A DNA stretch of 64,000 nucleotides from Caballeronia turbans. Its GTDB lineage: Bacteria > Pseudomonadota > Gammaproteobacteria > Burkholderiales > Burkholderiaceae. This document shows, piece after piece, positions 28,901 through 37,873 of this stretch. The notes beneath the pieces are model-generated. The model had not been told where the DNA came from. It searched no databases and was given only the letters and a program-made list of their open reading frames with translations. The DNA is taken from assembly GCA_001544655.2 (NCBI GenBank), contig FCOD02000018.1, forward strand, positions 1 through 64,000, in the 5' to 3' direction. Each line of letters opens with the position of its first letter. Position 1 is the first letter of the stretch. The translations under genes were made by a program, and so were the position numbers.

Positions 28901-30564
28901 TCCTGCTCCTGCGCGGAAAGGCGCGCGAAGAGCGGCAGGATTTCCGTGTGCGGCGGATGATGCTTGCGAAGCGCCTCGGCGGCGTCGCGGATTTCGCGCT
29001 CGCCGGGCAGGAACACGAGCACGTCGCCGGGGCCGACGCGGCACAGTTCGTCGACGGCATCGACGATGGCTTCCATCAGGTCGCGGTCGGTTCTGCGGTC
29101 GTTGCGCCTGGGCGCCGTGCCTTGCGCATTTTTGATCGCCTCGCTTTGCTCTTCAATCGGCCGATAACGCACGTCCACCGGATACAGCCGCCCGCTCACC
29201 TCGATTACCGGCGCGGGCTTGTCGTCGCTGCCGAAATGGCGCGCGAAACGCTCGGCGTCGATAGTCGCAGACGTGACGATCAGCTTCAGATCGGGGCGCT
29301 TCGGCAGGATTTCCTTCAGATAGCCGAGCAGAAAGTCGATATTGAGGCTGCGCTCGTGCGCCTCGTCGATGATGATCGTGTCGTACGTGTTGAGCAGCGG
29401 ATCGGTCTGCGTTTCGGCAAGGAGGATGCCGTCGGTCATCAGCTTGACGGACGCGCCCGGCGCGAGATTGTCCGTGAAGCGCACCTTGTAGCCGACGACT
29501 TCGCCGAACGGCGTGCCGAGCTCTTCCGCGATGCGCCTTCCCGTGGCCGAAGCGGCGATACGGCGCGGCTGCGTATGGCCGATGAGACCGCTGCCGCCCG
29601 CGCCGAGGCCGCGCCCGAGGGCGAGGCAGATTTTCGGAAGTTGCGTGGTCTTGCCCGAGCCGGTTTCGCCGCTGACGATCACGACCTGATTCGCCGCGAT
29701 CGCGCGTGCGATTTCCTCGCGTCGGCCGGATACCGGAAGTGCTTCGGGGAAGGTGATCGGCGGAATCGGATTCGGTGTGACGATGCGTGACGGGCGCGGC
29801 GGACGAGGCTCGCGAGGCTCGCGAGCCTCGCGTTCTCGCGCTGCCGGCGCGCGTTCGGCCGCTGGCGCCGAGCCAACGGGCTCGCGACGCGCGCTGGTCG
29901 CGAGATGCTCGTTTCGACGCTCGACGCGTTGGGGGTCGTTGCTGCGTGTATCGGCTGCTTTGGGCGGAGCGCCGCTCTCCCGCCGTTCGGCTCGATGTTC
30001 CTCGCGCGGCGCACGCGCGTGTTGCGCGCGACGGGCGTCATCGCGCTTTGCTGGTGCGTGCTGCTGAGATTCAGAGCGCGGCTCGCGCGGCGCACGCGCG
30101 TCATCGCGTTTCGCCGGCGCGGGCAGTTGAGATCCGGAATGCGGCGCGCGCGCCGGAGCGCGGTCCGTTTTCCCCGCTAGCGCGGGATTCGGCTTCGCCC
30201 GATCGCGGGCAGGCGGCGCAGCTTGCGGCTTCTGGGGCGCAGGCGGTCGTTTCGTCGCCGCCACGGCGCCCTGCTTGCTAGCAGGACTACCGGCCTCGCC
30301 GCCCTTCTGAAGCGGCGCAACCGCCGCCTTGCCCGACGGCGCGGACGCGGCCGGCGCGCCCGCCGCAAAGCGTCGCGCAGCGAGCTCTTTCTTGCTCAGC
30401 CCCGCAGGTTCGCCGGAATCGCCGGACGCCCCCCCGCCCTCCCGCGCATCGCGCAGCAGATTTTCACGCAGTTGTCGCAACTGCTCCTGAGTATCGAGGG
30501 ATTTATCGGCGGACTGAGACTTGCCCGCCTGATCGGGACGTGATGGACGAGAAACATTCGGCAT
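25942..30564 (-). CDS. hrpA: DEAH-box ATP-dependent RNA helicase HrpA
   Basis: The 1540-residue protein is HrpA, an ATP-dependent RNA helicase that rescues stalled ribosomes. It has Walker A GETGSGKTTQLP (Lys305), the DEAH box at 400-403 (IIIDEAHERS), SATI, the helicase C region (QRAGRCGRV) and a long C-terminal HrpA-specific region. The first roughly 270 residues form a low-complexity Ala/Pro/Arg/Lys-rich extension with repeated 'AKRDDARAPR'-type units, absent from E. coli HrpA and likely disordered and nucleic-acid binding. The gene diverges from argA with only 22 bases between start codons, so the true start could lie downstream within the extension. Confidence 0.92.
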   Translation of the reverse strand: MPNVSRPSRPDQAGKSQSADKSLDTQEQLRQLRENLLRDAREGGGASGDSGEPAGLSKKELAARRFAAGAPAASAPSGKAAVAPLQKGGEAGSPASKQGAVAATKRPPAPQKPQAAPPARDRAKPNPALAGKTDRAPARAPHSGSQLPAPAKRDDARAPREPRSESQQHAPAKRDDARRAQHARAPREEHRAERRESGAPPKAADTRSNDPQRVERRNEHLATSARREPVGSAPAAERAPAAREREAREPREPRPPRPSRIVTPNPIPPITFPEALPVSGRREEIARAIAANQVVIVSGETGSGKTTQLPKICLALGRGLGAGGSGLIGHTQPRRIAASATGRRIAEELGTPFGEVVGYKVRFTDNLAPGASVKLMTDGILLAETQTDPLLNTYDTIIIDEAHERSLNIDFLLGYLKEILPKRPDLKLIVTSATIDAERFARHFGSDDKPAPVIEVSGRLYPVDVRYRPIEEQSEAIKNAQGTAPRRNDRRTDRDLMEAIVDAVDELCRVGPGDVLVFLPGEREIRDAAEALRKHHPPHTEILPLFARLSAQEQERVFRPSNARRIVLATNVAETSLTVPGIRYVVDTGMARVKRYSYRNKVEQLQIEPVSQAAANQRAGRCGRVADGVCIRLYDEADFQARPRFTDPEILRSSLAAVILRMKSLHLTAIETFPFIEPPPGRAIADGYQLLNELGAVDDDNALTPLGRELARLPLDPRVGRMILAARDHLALKEVLIIASALSVQDPRDRPIEAQEQADQAHRQFVDERSEFLQWTRIWKWFEDAVAHKKSNKQLADACRANFLSHLRLREWRDVHSQLLTVVREHGWRLNDSDATFEQVHLSLLTGLLGNVGLKADDEPHYLGARGIKFHLWPGSALLKKAGRWVMAGELIETSRLYARTIAKIEPEWLETVGAHLLKTSISDSHWEKKAAQVVAYERATLYGLTVYARRRVSFGKQDPKHARELFIRGALVEGEFDTRLPFFAHNRKLVADIEQLEHKSRRQDVLVDDELIYGFYDSLIPQGMWTGAAFERWYRDEQKKEGNEKLLFLSRDDLMRHEAAGVTTDLFPKRMTMSGIEMSLTYHFEPGSPRDGVTLAVPLYGLNQVDARRAEWLVPGMIKEKAQLLLKSLPQKLRRHVVPLPEYAAGFAERHAGPKFGAGALVDSLIADIRGQTQIAVKSADFKLETLPAHLFMNFKVIDEHGRQLAMGRNLAQLRAELGGQAQQQFQKLTSAAAFDALSGESESAPQTQPATVGTALYENLTTWNFGKLPELLEIRRRGQTLFGYPALVDRGTHCDVEVFDSPEEAARIHRAGLRRLFALQLREPIRYLEKNLPGLREMSMQYMALGTADELRDQIVETALDRACLQDPLPDDDGSFHTRRDAAKGRLTLLAQEIARLVGAILAEYAALAKKLAQAKTFTSAYADMQAQLSALISKRFVIDTPYAQLAHFPRYLKGIGLRIDKLKADPARDARLSADLQPLAQHYQRAISQRGGVADARLSEYRWLLEELRVSLFAQELRTPMPVSVKRLHKVWESMQR

Positions 30565-30586
30565 AGCGTCGCATTATAATCCCGGG

Positions 30587-31957
30587 ATGAATTCCCAAAC
30601 CGACCTCACGATGACCGCGTCGCCGCCGGCCGCAGAGCCCGAAGCGCCGGATCTCCACGCTCAGTTCGTCGACTGGATGCGCTCTGTCGCGCCGTACATT
30701 CACGCGTTTCGGAACAAAACGTTCGTCGTGGCGTTCGGCGGGGAACTGGTGCAGGAAGGTCGTCTGAACGCGCTCGTGCAGGACGTCGGCCTGTTGCACG
30801 CGATGGGCATCCACGTCGTATTGGTGCACGGCTCGCGCCCGCAGCTCGACGAGCAATTGAGTCTTCACGGCGTCGAATCGTCGTTTTCGCATGGCCTGCG
30901 CATCACCGATGCCCGCGCGCTCGAGTCCGCGAAGGAAGCCGCCGGCGAAGTGCGTCTCGACATCGAGGCCGCGATCAGCCAGGGCCTGCCGAACACGCCG
31001 ATGGCCCACGCGCACATCAGCGTCGTGTCGGGCAACTTCGTGACGGCGCGACCGGTCGGCATTCTGGACGGCGTCGATTTCCAGCATACGGGCGTCGTTC
31101 GCAAGATAGACGGCGATTCGATCCGCCAGTCGCTCGCGTCGAACAAGCTGGTGCTGCTGTCATCGCTCGGCTTCTCGCCGACCGGCGAGGCGTTCAATCT
31201 GTCGATGGAAGACGTCGCGTCCGCCGCCGCCATCGCGCTGCGTGCCGACAAGATCATCTTCGTGACCGAAATTCCGGGTCTCGTCGATTCGGAAAACGAA
31301 CTCATCCGCGAGCTGTCGCTCGACGACGCCTATCGCCTGCAGGAAAGCGGCGAGCTGCAAGGCGACACGGCGTTCTATCTGAAGCATACGGTGCGCGCAT
31401 GCCGCGGCGGCGTGGCGCGCGGCCACATCATTCCGTATCGCCTCGACGGCAGCGTGCTGCTCGAACTGTTCCTGCACGACGGCGTCGGCACGATGATCTC
31501 GTACGAGAACCTCGAAAGCCTGCGTGAAGCGACGCCGGATGACGTCGGCGGCATCCTCACGCTGATCGAGCCGCTCGAAAGCGACGGCACGCTCGTGCGG
31601 CGCGGGCGCCACCAGATCGAGCGGGATATCGACCACTTCTCCGTCATCGAGCACGATGGCGTGCTGTTCGGCTGCGCCGCGCTCTATCCCTACACGCAGG
31701 AGCGCATCGGCGAGATGGCGTGCCTGACCGTCGCGCCGGAAGCGCAAGGTTCGGGCGACGGCGAGCGCTTGCTCAAGCGCATCGAGCAGCGTGCCCGGGC
31801 GCGCGGGCTCACGCGTATCTTCGTGCTGACGACGCGCACCGAGCACTGGTTCCTGAAGCGCGGCTTCGTGAAGGTGACCGTGGACGATCTGCCCGAGGAT
31901 CGCCGGCGCCTCTACAACTGGCAGCGCAAGTCGCTCGTCCTGATGAAACAGCTTTGA
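30587..31957 (+). CDS. argA: N-acetylglutamate synthase
   Basis: The 456-residue protein carries out the first step of arginine synthesis, acetylating glutamate. It has an N-terminal amino-acid-kinase-like domain ([43 protein letters not shown]), which in the family binds arginine for feedback inhibition. A C-terminal GNAT domain follows from about residue 300 ([19 protein letters not shown]). Length and order match classical ArgA. It starts 22 bases from the divergent hrpA start and is followed after 58 bases by yggX. Confidence 0.94.
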   Translation: MNSQTDLTMTASPPAAEPEAPDLHAQFVDWMRSVAPYIHAFRNKTFVVAFGGELVQEGRLNALVQDVGLLHAMGIHVVLVHGSRPQLDEQLSLHGVESSFSHGLRITDARALESAKEAAGEVRLDIEAAISQGLPNTPMAHAHISVVSGNFVTARPVGILDGVDFQHTGVVRKIDGDSIRQSLASNKLVLLSSLGFSPTGEAFNLSMEDVASAAAIALRADKIIFVTEIPGLVDSENELIRELSLDDAYRLQESGELQGDTAFYLKHTVRACRGGVARGHIIPYRLDGSVLLELFLHDGVGTMISYENLESLREATPDDVGGILTLIEPLESDGTLVRRGRHQIERDIDHFSVIEHDGVLFGCAALYPYTQERIGEMACLTVAPEAQGSGDGERLLKRIEQRARARGLTRIFVLTTRTEHWFLKRGFVKVTVDDLPEDRRRLYNWQRKSLVLMKQL

Positions 31958-32015
31958 ATTCGCTTTGAGAAGCGCGAACTGCGCTTCGTCCCCCGATACA
32001 GAGGAGAAACTCACA

Positions 32016-32288
32016 ATGGCCCGAATGGTTCAATGCGCGAAGCTCGGCAAGGAAGCCGAAGGACTGGACTTTCCGCCGCTGCCGGGCGAGCTCGGCAAGC
32101 GCATCTACGAAACGATCTCGAAGGAAGCCTGGCAAGGCTGGCTCAAGCAGCAGACGATGCTCATCAACGAAAATCGTCTGAACATGGCCGATCCGCGCGC
32201 GCGCCAGTACCTCATCAAGCAGACCGAGAAATATTTCTTCGGCGAAGGCGCCGATACCGCCACGGGCTACGTCCCTCCGCAAAGCTGA
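32016..32288 (+). CDS. yggX: Probable Fe(2+)-trafficking protein YggX
   Basis: The 90-residue protein matches YggX, which protects Fe-S clusters from oxidative damage. Landmarks are [20 protein letters not shown] with its conserved Cys, and [20 protein letters not shown]. The start at 32016 is preceded by GAGGAGA and gives the exact family N-terminus. It follows argA on the same strand and is closed by a terminator at 32314-32339, so the two form a likely operon. Confidence 0.93.
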   Translation: MARMVQCAKLGKEAEGLDFPPLPGELGKRIYETISKEAWQGWLKQQTMLINENRLNMADPRARQYLIKQTEKYFFGEGADTATGYVPPQS

Positions 32289-32313
32289 ATTCGCGGCTCG
32301 ATCGCACTGCTAC

Positions 32314-32339
32314 AACCGGCCCAGAGCGGCCGGTTTTTT
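32314..32339 (+). terminator. Rho-independent terminator after yggX
   Basis: AACCGGCC pairs with GGCCGGTT around a short loop, followed by six T. It lies 26 bases after the yggX stop. Confidence 0.88.
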
Positions 32340-32963
32340 GTTGCCGCGCATTGCGCAAAATGTACCGGCTGGACCATCAGGTGAATGGACCGAAATTCAG
32401 CGCAATCCTATAGCAGGCAAGGGATCGGGGCTCCCGCGGAACCTTGCCAACATCGGCCGGTTTGCACATCGTCTGTCATCGTGTTATCATTTGTTTGTTA
32501 TCAACAGTAATTCACCCTCATTCACGCGCATGAGTTCGGCGTATCGCAGTTCGGACACACGGCGGTAGTGACAGTTTTCATACAAAGAGGCGCGTCGGTT
32601 TTTTAGCTGGTCTTGCCAGACTCACGCCGGCCTTTTTCGTCTCAGGTTGTTTTTTCGCCGACGTCGCGGCCCACCCGCGGCAACTCAGGTTTCGCCGGGT
32701 TCGCCGTCCGCACGTCAAATTCGTTTGTTTCATCCGAGTGCAATTTCGCGACCCACCGCGAAGCACCGGCACCGCGTTTTCTTTTCGTTCTTCAGCATCT
32801 GCTTCCGTCAGATCGCTGCGCGGAGCCATTTGCGTACGTTCCCCGCAATGCAAGCGGCGCCGTCGCGAAACTGCACTGTCCCGGCAATACGCGCTGTCCT
32901 GACGACGGCGCGCCCGAAGCTCTTTCGCGAGCTCTCGGGATCGAATACGGAGTTTTTCGAACT
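32340..32963 (+). other. Long leader region upstream of the MHS transporter gene
   Basis: This 620-base stretch between the yggX terminator and the transporter start has no convincing gene. It holds a candidate promoter at 32462-32490, which would give a 5' leader of roughly 470 bases. An open frame continues upstream of the transporter start to 32613, but its first 117 codons look like non-coding composition and no other start has better support. A regulatory RNA in the leader is possible but no known class is recognised. Confidence 0.4.
32462..32490 (+). promoter_or_regulatory. Candidate sigma-70 promoter
   Basis: TTGCAC and TATCAT are separated by 17 bases in an AT-rich patch about 475 bases upstream of the transporter start. 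The -10 is a 5-of-6 match; the -35 is weak. Confidence 0.4.
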
Positions 32964-34439
32964 ATGTCTTCTCTTCACGAGGGCGTTTGGCGCACACACG
33001 ATTCATCCAGTCAGAAGTCCGATCTCACCCTCGACGACATCACCATCGTCGATCAATCCCTGCTCAAGCGCGCGGTCGGCGCAATGGCCATCGGTAATGC
33101 GATGGAATGGTTCGACTTCGGCGTGTACAGCTACATCGCCGTGACGCTCGGCAAGGTGTTCTTCCCGTCGAGCAGCCCGGCAGCGCAGTTGCTCGCGACT
33201 TTCGGCACGTTCGCGGCCGCGTTCCTGGTGCGCCCGATCGGCGGCATGGTGTTCGGCCCGCTCGGCGACCGCATCGGCCGCAAGCGCGTGCTCGCGATGA
33301 CGATGATCATGATGGCCGTCGGCACGTTCTGTATCGGCATCATTCCGAGCTACGAGTCGATCGGCGTGATGGCGCCGGTGCTGTTGCTCGTCGCGCGTCT
33401 CGTGCAGGGCTTTTCGACGGGCGGCGAATACGGCGGCGCCGCAACCTTCATCGCCGAATTCTCGCCGGACAAGAAGCGTGGCTTCATGTCGAGCTTTCTC
33501 GAGTTCGGCACGCTCGTCGGCTATGTGCTCGGCGCGGGCGTCGTCGCGGTGCTCACTGCGGTGATGTCGGAGCGCGAACTGCTGTCTTGGGGCTGGCGCA
33601 TTCCGTTCATGATCGCCGGTCCGCTCGGCCTGATCGGTCTGTATATCCGGATGAAGCTCGAAGAAACGCCGGCGTTCCAGCGCGAAGCCGAGAAGGCGGA
33701 AGCGGTGGCGCACGAGACGACCAAGGCGCAGTTTCGCGAGACGCTGATCCAGCAATGGAAGCCGCTGCTGCAATGCGTGGGCCTCGTGCTGATCTTCAAC
33801 GTGACCGACTACATGGCCCTCTCGTATCTGCCGAGCTATCTGTCGGCGACGCTCAAGTTCAATGAGACGCACGGCCTTTTCATCGTGCTCGTCGTGATGG
33901 TGCTGATGATGCCGCTGACGCTCATCGCTGGCCGCCTGTCGGATGTCATCGGCCGCAAGCCCGTGATGCTCGCGGGTTGCATCGGCCTGCTGGTGCTGTC
34001 GATTCCGTCGCTCTCGCTGATCCGCGTGGGCACGGTCCCGTCGATCTTCGCGGGCATGATGATCCTCGGCGCGCTGCTCTCGACGTTCACGGGCGTGATG
34101 CCGTCGTCGCTGCCGGCCCTCTTCCCGACGAAGATCCGCTACGGCGCGCTCGCGATCGGCTTCAACGTGTCGGTGTCGCTCTTCGGCGGCACGACGCCGC
34201 TCGTCACGGCATGGCTCGTCGAGAAGACCGGCAATCTGATGATGCCCGCGTACTACCTGATGGGCGCGTCGCTCATCGGTATCGTGTCGGTGCTCGCGCT
34301 GCACGAAACGGCGAAGAAGCCGCTGAAGGGCTCGCCGCCGGCGGTGGCGTCGAAGTCGGAAGCGCACGCGATCCTGCGCGGCCATCGCGAAGCCGCCGAA
34401 ATGGACGACGCGTTCCCGGAAGGCACGGTGCGCGCGTAA
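32964..34439 (+). CDS. MHS-family MFS transporter (ProP-like)
   Basis: The 491-residue protein is a twelve-helix major-facilitator transporter of the metabolite:H+ symporter family, related to ProP. Landmarks are GNAMEWFDFGVYSYIAVTLG, FGPLGDRIGRKRVL and RLVQGFSTGGEYGGAATFIA. It probably takes up an osmolyte such as proline or betaine, or a dicarboxylate, with protons. ATG at 32964 was chosen because the family motif begins about 45 residues later. It is followed by a terminator. It stands alone between two terminators. Confidence 0.88.
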   Translation: MSSLHEGVWRTHDSSSQKSDLTLDDITIVDQSLLKRAVGAMAIGNAMEWFDFGVYSYIAVTLGKVFFPSSSPAAQLLATFGTFAAAFLVRPIGGMVFGPLGDRIGRKRVLAMTMIMMAVGTFCIGIIPSYESIGVMAPVLLLVARLVQGFSTGGEYGGAATFIAEFSPDKKRGFMSSFLEFGTLVGYVLGAGVVAVLTAVMSERELLSWGWRIPFMIAGPLGLIGLYIRMKLEETPAFQREAEKAEAVAHETTKAQFRETLIQQWKPLLQCVGLVLIFNVTDYMALSYLPSYLSATLKFNETHGLFIVLVVMVLMMPLTLIAGRLSDVIGRKPVMLAGCIGLLVLSIPSLSLIRVGTVPSIFAGMMILGALLSTFTGVMPSSLPALFPTKIRYGALAIGFNVSVSLFGGTTPLVTAWLVEKTGNLMMPAYYLMGASLIGIVSVLALHETAKKPLKGSPPAVASKSEAHAILRGHREAAEMDDAFPEGTVRA

Positions 34440-34462
34440 GGCGTCAGGCTTTCTGAAGGCGC

Positions 34463-34492
34463 AAGGCCGGTGCGTGAGCGCCGGCCTTTTTT
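34463..34492 (+). terminator. Rho-independent terminator after the MHS transporter
   Basis: AAGGCCGG pairs with CCGGCCTT, with inner GC pairing, followed by a T tract. It overlaps the stop codon of the convergent phosphoesterase gene by two bases. Confidence 0.88.
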
Positions 34493-34942
34493 ATGTCACG
34501 AGCGCGACGATGCGCGCGTCCGGTTTTCCATCGTCTATATCGAGCAACGCGAGCGTGATCGGCAACTTGAAGCGCCGTGGCCCCGCGCTGCCGGGATTCA
34601 CGAAGAGCACGCCGCCCCGCCGCTCGACGAGCGGCTTGTGCGAATGACCGGTCACGACGACGTCGATGCCATCGAGTTGCTTCGGCGCGTCGGCGATATC
34701 GTGGACGACGTGGATCGTCGCACCGCCCAGTTCGATGCGCGCGTCCCCGGGCAATCGCGCGACGTCATCGCCGACATCGTTGTTGCCGCGCACGGCGGTG
34801 AGCGGCGCAAGGGACGCGAGCGCATCGAGCACGCCGTGCTTGCAGATATCGCCCGCGTGAATGATGTGCGCGCACCCGCGCAATGCCTCGAGCGCTTCGG
34901 GGCGCACGAGGTTGTGCGTATCGGAGATGAGGCCGATGCGCA

Positions 34943-34943
<1 letters not shown>
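34491..34943 (-). CDS. YfcE/MJ0936-type metallophosphoesterase
   Basis: The 150-residue protein is a small calcineurin-like phosphoesterase. All metal motifs are visible: GLISDTHN (D, H), HAGDI, VRGNND, VVTGHSHKP and NPGSAGPRRF. Family members act on phosphodiesters; the natural substrate is unknown. The start at 34943 overlaps the stop of the upstream channel gene by one base (TGATG), so the two are translationally coupled. Confidence 0.88.
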
Positions 34944-35527
<584 letters not shown>

Positions 35528-35657
35528 CGTATGTCCTCGCGCCGAAATCGGTGCCGCCGATTATGCGGGAGGGTCCAGCACTTGTCGAACGGCCTGATGA
35601 CGGCGGCGGGCGCGGCTTTGGCGCGCTGTCGGGCAATGGTAGAATCGCGTCCGCCCT

Positions 35658-35742
35658 GCCGGGGTGATGAAATTGGTAAACATAGCGGACTTAAAATCCG
35701 CCGCCTCACGGCTTGCCGGTTCGAGTCCGGTCCCCGGCACCA
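35658..35742 (+). tRNA. tRNA-Leu (anticodon UAA)
   Basis: The 85-base gene folds as a class II tRNA. The acceptor stem is GCCGGGG/CCCCGGC, the anticodon stem GCGGA/TCCGC encloses loop CTTAAAA with anticodon TAA at 35692-35694, a variable arm follows, and the T arm is GCCGGTTCGAGTCCGGT. The CCA end is encoded. No integrase or repeated 3' end lies beside it. Confidence 0.96.
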
Positions 35743-35856
35743 GGCGCGATTGCCCTGCGCCCATTAATCGTTCAACGGCGGTGTAGTTCTAGTTTTCGGT
35801 AAAGGATTTGGTCGTCGGAATAACGACCCGCCTTCCGAGATCTTGAGCAAACACCC

Positions 35857-36069
35857 TCACACCGCATTCAACAACCGCTCTGCATCCCTCACCGCATCGA
35901 ACAGCGCCTCGATCGCCGTATCGCGGTCGAGCAGGCACACATGCTCGATATCGAACGGCAACGCATCCACACCGATGAAACGCACCGTTCCGCCGAAGCA
36001 GTCGCGCGTCTTGCCGCTGCGCACCGACGCGATGTAGTTCGGGGTGATATAGAGGGCAACGGGCATCAT
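35857..36069 (-). CDS. Hypothetical 70-residue protein
   Basis: The small protein begins MMPVALYITPNYIASVRSGK and ends in an acidic/amphipathic stretch (DTAIEALFDAVRDAERLLNA). GAGG lies about six bases before the first ATG, giving a usable ribosome site. I do not recognise a domain. It has no signal peptide or membrane segment. Position between a tRNA gene and the DUF6723-like gene gives no functional hint. Confidence 0.55.
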   Translation of the reverse strand: MMPVALYITPNYIASVRSGKTRDCFGGTVRFIGVDALPFDIEHVCLLDRDTAIEALFDAVRDAERLLNAV

Positions 36070-36178
36070 GGCGGCCTCGGCGATGGTCCGGTCGATGCAC
36101 CAGAGTCTAGCGATGCTCGCCCGCGCGCTGCACCCGCCTGACGCGGGGACTGCTTCCCCCCTTTCGCGGCCCCCGCCG

Positions 36179-36463
36179 CTACACCGCGTGCCCCAGGACG
36201 CGCGCGACGTAATGCCGTCCCCACGCCTCGCCATGCGCGATCGCCTCCGCGACGGTCTCGAAAGGACCGTGGTCGCCCGTCATTTCGCCCGAGTCGTCGG
36301 CGAGTGTCGAACCGTGCACCGGTTTCTGGTCGATCCGCGTTACCCGCACGCGGATCGCGTAACCCTCGGACGGAGCCGCGTCCGCGTCGCCGTCGGGCTC
36401 GATCGGCCGGGGCGTGGCCTGCATGGCGAGCAAGTAGTCGCCTACTTCGATGTCCTTCTGCAT
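36179..36463 (-). CDS. Small conserved hypothetical protein (DUF6723-like)
   Basis: The 94-residue protein (MQKDIEVGDYLLAMQATPRP onwards) resembles small Burkholderia proteins of the DUF6723 type, to my recollection; the assignment is tentative. The start at 36463 is preceded by GGAG at good spacing; an alternative ATG 15 bases upstream would use that GGAG as codons. It is soluble and acidic, with a C-terminal FETVAEAIAHGEAWGRHYVA helix. Function is unknown. Confidence 0.6.
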   Translation of the reverse strand: MQKDIEVGDYLLAMQATPRPIEPDGDADAAPSEGYAIRVRVTRIDQKPVHGSTLADDSGEMTGDHGPFETVAEAIAHGEAWGRHYVARVLGHAV

Positions 36464-36617
36464 GGCGGTCGTCTCCATCGGTACGCAACGCGCTGATCGA
36501 ATGACAGTGCCGATTGTGCTACCGCATCGCGCGAGAAAACAAGCGCCCGGTCCGACCCTCGCGCGGCGCGCATGATATAAAGTTTCGCCCCGTCCTCTTT
36601 TCGCTTCGACGCCTTCG

Positions 36618-36974
36618 ATGAACCATCGCACCCGCCACCCGCTGCTCGTCCTGCTCACCATTGCCCTCGCTTGTGTCTCGGGCTGCACGTCCTATTACAA
36701 GAACGTCGAAGCCTGCAAGGACAGGGTGCGCGCGGACTACCCCGACGCCGCCAGCGCGCCGCTGAAAATCACGGGCTCCGGCGCGAGTTATCATGGCTCG
36801 CGCGTGGTCGTGCACGGGACCATCCACACGCCGCCGAAGCCGCCGGCCACCAGGTCGGCGCCGGTGCCCGCGGCCGCCGAATGCACGTTCAGCGAGACGT
36901 CGATGACAGGCTTCCAGTGGCTCGTTCCCGCGAAGCTCGCGCCGAAGCCGCCCGTCGCCGCATCCGACGATTAA
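36618..36974 (+). CDS. Small lipoprotein
   Basis: The 118-residue protein has a lipoprotein signal (LLVLLTIALACVSGC, lipobox VSGC) and a mature part rich in Pro/Ala. A central GSGASYHGSRVVVHGTIHTP suggests a small beta structure. It should be anchored in the outer or inner membrane after lipidation. No family is recognised. It is 36 bases upstream of the phosphodiesterase gene and may be cotranscribed with it. Confidence 0.7.
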   Translation: MNHRTRHPLLVLLTIALACVSGCTSYYKNVEACKDRVRADYPDAASAPLKITGSGASYHGSRVVVHGTIHTPPKPPATRSAPVPAAAECTFSETSMTGFQWLVPAKLAPKPPVAASDD

Positions 36975-37010
36975 GTCCGAAATCCGCCCGCGACGAGGAG
37001 ATCGACGCCC

Positions 37011-37811
37011 ATGCTGCTCGCCCAGATCAGCGATCTGCACATCACGGCGCAGGGCACGCTCGCCTACGGCCGCGTCGATACGGCCGCCTTTCTCGCCCGC
37101 GCGATCGGCGTGCTCAATGCGCTCGATCCTCGCCCCGACGCCGTGCTCGTCACGGGCGATCTGGTCGATGCGGGCGGTATCGACGAATACCGGCATCTGC
37201 GCACGCTCCTCGATACACTCGCGATCCCGTGGCGCGTCATGGTCGGCAATCACGACGACCGCGCGAATCTGCGCGCGGTGTTCGGCGATCGCCCCGAACT
37301 CGCGGGCCACGACGGCTTCGTGCAATACGCGTTCGATGTCGGCGAAGTGCGCGTGATCGCGCTCGACACGCTCGATCCCGGTTCGGGCGCGGGTCGCTTG
37401 TGCGCCACGCGCCTCGCCTGGCTCGAAGCGCAGCTCGACGCGAGCGGCCAGCAGCCTGTCGTCATCGGCATGCATCATCCGCCGGTCGCGTGCGGCATCG
37501 GCTTCATGGACGACATCCGCCTCGCGCCGGACGACAGCCGCGCGCTCGATGCGCTCGTGCGCCGTCATTCGAACGTCGAGCGCATCGTGTGCGGTCATGT
37601 GCATCGGGCCATCGGCGTGCGATTCGGCGGCACGCTCGCCTGGTGCGTGCCGTCGACCGCGCATCAGGTGGCGCTGCAACTGAAACCCGGCGGCCCCGAT
37701 GCATTCGTCATGGAGCCGCCTGCGTTCGGGCTGCACCTGTGGCGCGCGGATCTCGGGCTCGTCACGCATTGCGTGAGCGTCGAGCAAGGCGGCGGCCCGC
37801 AGCCTTTTTAA
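37011..37811 (+). CDS. Class III phosphodiesterase (CpdA/GpdQ-type)
   Basis: The 266-residue protein is a calcineurin-like metallophosphoesterase of the cyclic-nucleotide/glycerophosphodiester group. Every metal-site motif is present: QISDLHI, VTGDLVD, VGNHDDR, GMHHPP and VCGHVHRA. It could hydrolyse cAMP or glycerophosphodiesters; sequence does not decide. Its start is preceded by GAGGAG. It is clearly distinct from the smaller YfcE-type phosphoesterase at 34491-34943. Confidence 0.85.
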   Translation: MLLAQISDLHITAQGTLAYGRVDTAAFLARAIGVLNALDPRPDAVLVTGDLVDAGGIDEYRHLRTLLDTLAIPWRVMVGNHDDRANLRAVFGDRPELAGHDGFVQYAFDVGEVRVIALDTLDPGSGAGRLCATRLAWLEAQLDASGQQPVVIGMHHPPVACGIGFMDDIRLAPDDSRALDALVRRHSNVERIVCGHVHRAIGVRFGGTLAWCVPSTAHQVALQLKPGGPDAFVMEPPAFGLHLWRADLGLVTHCVSVEQGGGPQPF

Positions 37812-37873
37812 CGGCGCGCTGCGGCGCTCGCGCGTCTTCAGTATGATCGGCGGCTGACCATCGTCCTCGATTC

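Noticed and set aside
33003-34385. 460-codon minus-strand frame opposite the MHS transporter
   Set aside because: His/Arg-rich antisense translation; the plus-strand transporter has clear MFS motifs and a terminator.
35743-36100. Genomic island at the tRNA-Leu 3' end
   Set aside because: No integrase, no repeat of the tRNA 3' end, and neighbouring genes look chromosomal.
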